Virus record (IMG/VR): IMGVR_UViG_3300012931_000005
Span: 1 to 48,319 of that record
DNA: 48,319 nucleotides
Source: a virus
Reading direction: 5' to 3' (one strand)
Shown here: positions 46,647 to 48,319 of the stretch, piece after piece
Numbering within the stretch: the stretch's first letter is position 1
Layout of the letters: every line of letters starts with the position of its first letter
The notes under the pieces: generated by a model
Databases searched by the model: none
Told to the model about the DNA's origin: nothing
What the model saw: only the letters and a program-made list of their open reading frames with translations
Translations under genes and position numbers: made by a program

Positions 46647-48319
46647 CGGCGTACTGCCTTCTTGGACTCAATCGTCCTCAGTAGCAAGGCCCCTGTAGAC
46701 GACGCAGGAGTCGGCGCCGTGGGCGGTTGCTTCATCGTGCCTTGAACTCCCGGCGCCGGCGAGCTGAGTCCTCCATAGATCGACTGCATCTGCGCCATCG
46801 TCGTGTCGGCGTTCTGCTTCGCGGCTTCCTCAGGCGTCGCCGGTCGCGTATTGCCTCCGAACATGAGGAACTTGCCCGTCGCCCCAGGCTCAACGGAGCC
46901 AATACCCAGTCTGCCCGAGACCATCGGCGTCAAGGCGTCAATGGTCTTCGAGAGCGCCGGGAACTCGGCCTTGATGTCTGCGAGAGCCTGTCGCGTGTTT
47001 CCCTTGGCTGCGTTGACTGCGGCGACTGCGATCGGCGTCATGTTGTCTCCGAGGAACTTCAAGGCCGCGGTCTGCGCGAGGTCGGCGCCGACCTTGAGCG
47101 ACGCCGCGATGCGACTCAGTTCCATGTCGATCTCGCGCCCGCGCAGTCCACGGTTGCCCGCGTTGTTACGCGCGTCGGCGACGTCTTTACCGAAGACGTA
47201 TGCGAGCTCTTCGTCGGAGGCGTCTTTGAGCATCCGACGCATGTTCGCAACAGCCTGACGCTCCCAGGCGATACCCGAGAGGTCCGAAGCCTGCGCCGCC
47301 TTGACACCTGCTGCAAGTACCTTGGCTCCAGCCTCGATGCGTGCAATCCCTGCGGGCGTCTTCGGGTCGACGACCCCAGATGGACCGGCCGCGACATGAT
47401 TGGCGCGCGCGACCGTCGCAGCGATCTTTGCGTCGAGTTGCGGATTCGAGGGTGGCATACCGATGACCTTGCTCAAGGCCGCAAGACGATTCTTGGGGTC
47501 CGGTCCTTGCGCGGCGACCTGAGCCTGTACTGTCGGGCCTTGGATATCCTGAGGCCCAGGAAGTCCGCCTGCTCGGATCTGAGGACTGGTAGCGACATTA
47601 GTCGGGTACTGCATATTAAGTTGCGCAACGGTTTCCGCGACTCCAGGCTGCCGCATGGCGCGCTCGTTGACGATGCCTTCTTTGAGCCCGACGAGCATCG
47701 GAACATGGACGTCGCCTGTGGCGACCTCGTGCTGCGCCAACGTGCGCGGACTGTTCGGAGTCCCGTTTGCGTGGGCCATACCTCCGACACGAGCGAGGTT
47801 CCACGCAGGCACCGGGATCTGATATCCAGCCGTCTGCCCGCTGTTCTTGACCCAAGAATCATAGCGCCCAAGTGCATCCGCGGCGCCGGGAACGTTCTGA
47901 GCAACTCCGTTCAAATAGGCCTGCGCTTCGGCCTCAGAGCTGAAGTACGATCGAGGCTTGACCCCTCCACTTTCCAGCAAGGTCTGAAGTGGCTTCGTAA
48001 GCTGAAAGCCGATCTGCCTTGGACCGTTCAGCGTCGTCCCGATCATCGGAATGAAATATCCGGTAGACGCCGGAGCTCCTTGCTTCGAGACATTTCCCGG
48101 AACAGGCTTCAAGAAGTCCGGCCCCTTTTGTTCCGGAGTCTGCATTGTAGGCGCCTCGGCACGAGGAACCGGAGTTCCAGGAGCGACCGGAGCCGCAGCC
48201 TCCGTGGTCGCGACTTGCGTAGGATTGTTCGCGGGCGCCTCGCTTCCAGGATACGTCCCCAAGGCCGCCCACGCGGACTCGACGCTCTTGCCTCCTGAGG
48301 GCAGCGTCAAGTAATGCTG
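46643..48319 (-). CDS. Internal virion protein (about 665 aa), C-terminal part; begins at the left end of the window
   Basis: The part from 48196 to 46643 encodes residues 149-665; bases 48197-48319 repeat positions 1-123 and encode residues 108-148. The middle is Pro/Ala/Gln-rich (TEAAAPVAPGTPVPRAEAPT) followed by Gly/Ala helices (KVLAAGVKAAQASDLSG) and a region with KDASDEELAYVFGKD. No hydrolase motif is visible. It ends in a basic tail (RTIESKKAVRR) and overlaps the next start. It is inferred to be an internal or ejection protein by its place between the other two. Confidence 0.85.
   Translation of the reverse strand, partial: QHYLTLPSGGKSVESAWAALGTYPGSEAPANNPTQVATTEAAAPVAPGTPVPRAEAPTMQTPEQKGPDFLKPVPGNVSKQGAPASTGYFIPMIGTTLNGPRQIGFQLTKPLQTLLESGGVKPRSYFSSEAEAQAYLNGVAQNVPGAADALGRYDSWVKNSGQTAGYQIPVPAWNLARVGGMAHANGTPNSPRTLAQHEVATGDVHVPMLVGLKEGIVNERAMRQPGVAETVAQLNMQYPTNVATSPQIRAGGLPGPQDIQGPTVQAQVAAQGPDPKNRLAALSKVIGMPPSNPQLDAKIAATVARANHVAAGPSGVVDPKTPAGIARIEAGAKVLAAGVKAAQASDLSGIAWERQAVANMRRMLKDASDEELAYVFGKDVADARNNAGNRGLRGREIDMELSRIAASLKVGADLAQTAALKFLGDNMTPIAVAAVNAAKGNTRQALADIKAEFPALSKTIDALTPMVSGRLGIGSVEPGATGKFLMFGGNTRPATPEEAAKQNADTTMAQMQSIYGGLSSPAPGVQGTMKQPPTAPTPASSTGALLLRTIESKKAVRR
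48197..48319. repeat. Terminal direct repeat, right copy
   Basis: These 123 bases are identical to 1-123. Removing one copy joins the 665-residue frame and gives a unit of about 48,196 bp. Confidence 0.95.

Noticed and set aside
1-48319. CRISPR array, tRNA genes, integrase or attachment site
   Set aside because: None was seen by reading; the CTAGAAA repeats are too short and lack spacers of CRISPR type, and no integrase-like protein was recognised.

Overview
The window is the complete genome of a short-tailed (podovirus-like) double-stranded DNA bacteriophage. The first 123 bases recur exactly as the last 123 bases (1-123 = 48197-48319). One long reading frame, an internal virion protein of about 665 residues, runs off the left edge and continues in the same frame from the right edge. 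The molecule is therefore circular, circularly permuted or terminally redundant, with a unit of about 48,196 bp. The sequence is GC-rich by eye. Genes are tightly packed, often with ATGA stop/start overlaps, and have strong AAGGAG-type ribosome binding sites. The host is bacterial, but the sequence does not name it. No phage RNA polymerase was seen, so host polymerase probably transcribes the genome.

Layout. The leftward late arm runs from 21351 down to 1 and continues through the contig ends from 48319 to 42120. Its order is: a Tad2-like protein, a candidate small terminase and two small genes, the large terminase, the portal, a 97-residue gene overlapping the portal, a scaffold-like protein, a 250-residue protein, a decoration protein with a collagen-like tail, and the major capsid protein. 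A terminator and a promoter follow, then a zinc-finger protein, an adaptor-like protein, two fibre-region proteins and a 1377-residue collagen-like fibre with a LamG-like domain. After these come a glycosyltransferase-methyltransferase fusion, several membrane proteins (candidate spanin and holin), a tail-nozzle-like protein, a GNAT-like protein, and three internal virion proteins of 256, about 665 and 1508 residues.

Between the two arms lies a regulatory region (about 21352-22330). It holds arrays of the 7-mer TTTCTAG/CTAGAAA. The copies are spaced about one helical turn apart and arranged as two oppositely oriented halves around a point near 21980. Candidate leftward promoters and hairpins accompany them. 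This is the best candidate for the replication origin or the master control region.

The rightward early arm (22331-42145) starts with about 27 small genes, many with ATGA overlaps and most without a recognisable function. Recognised here are an SSB, an Ala/Tyr-repeat protein, a possible Nmad5-like protein, a DGGPAFP-family protein and a GHKL-type ATPase. A good sigma-70-like promoter at 32426 then precedes the replication and recombination module. This module has a Cas4/RecB-like nuclease, a secreted transglutaminase-like protein, a Sak4-like ATPase and a probable DUF669-type ssDNA-binding protein. After a terminator come membrane and small proteins, a family-4 uracil-DNA glycosylase fused to a family-A DNA polymerase, a DUF3987-like P-loop protein and an HTH protein. 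The two arms converge at 42120-42145.

How the parts fit together. The early arm supplies DNA replication, Sak4-type recombination and host-modulating small proteins. The late arm supplies packaging, head, tail and ejection proteins. No canonical endolysin was recognised. The main points for follow-up are the phased inverted repeat arrays, the Tad2-like anti-defence candidate, the secreted transglutaminase-like protein, the GHKL ATPase, the UDG-polymerase fusion, and the collagen fibre beside its own glycosyltransferase.
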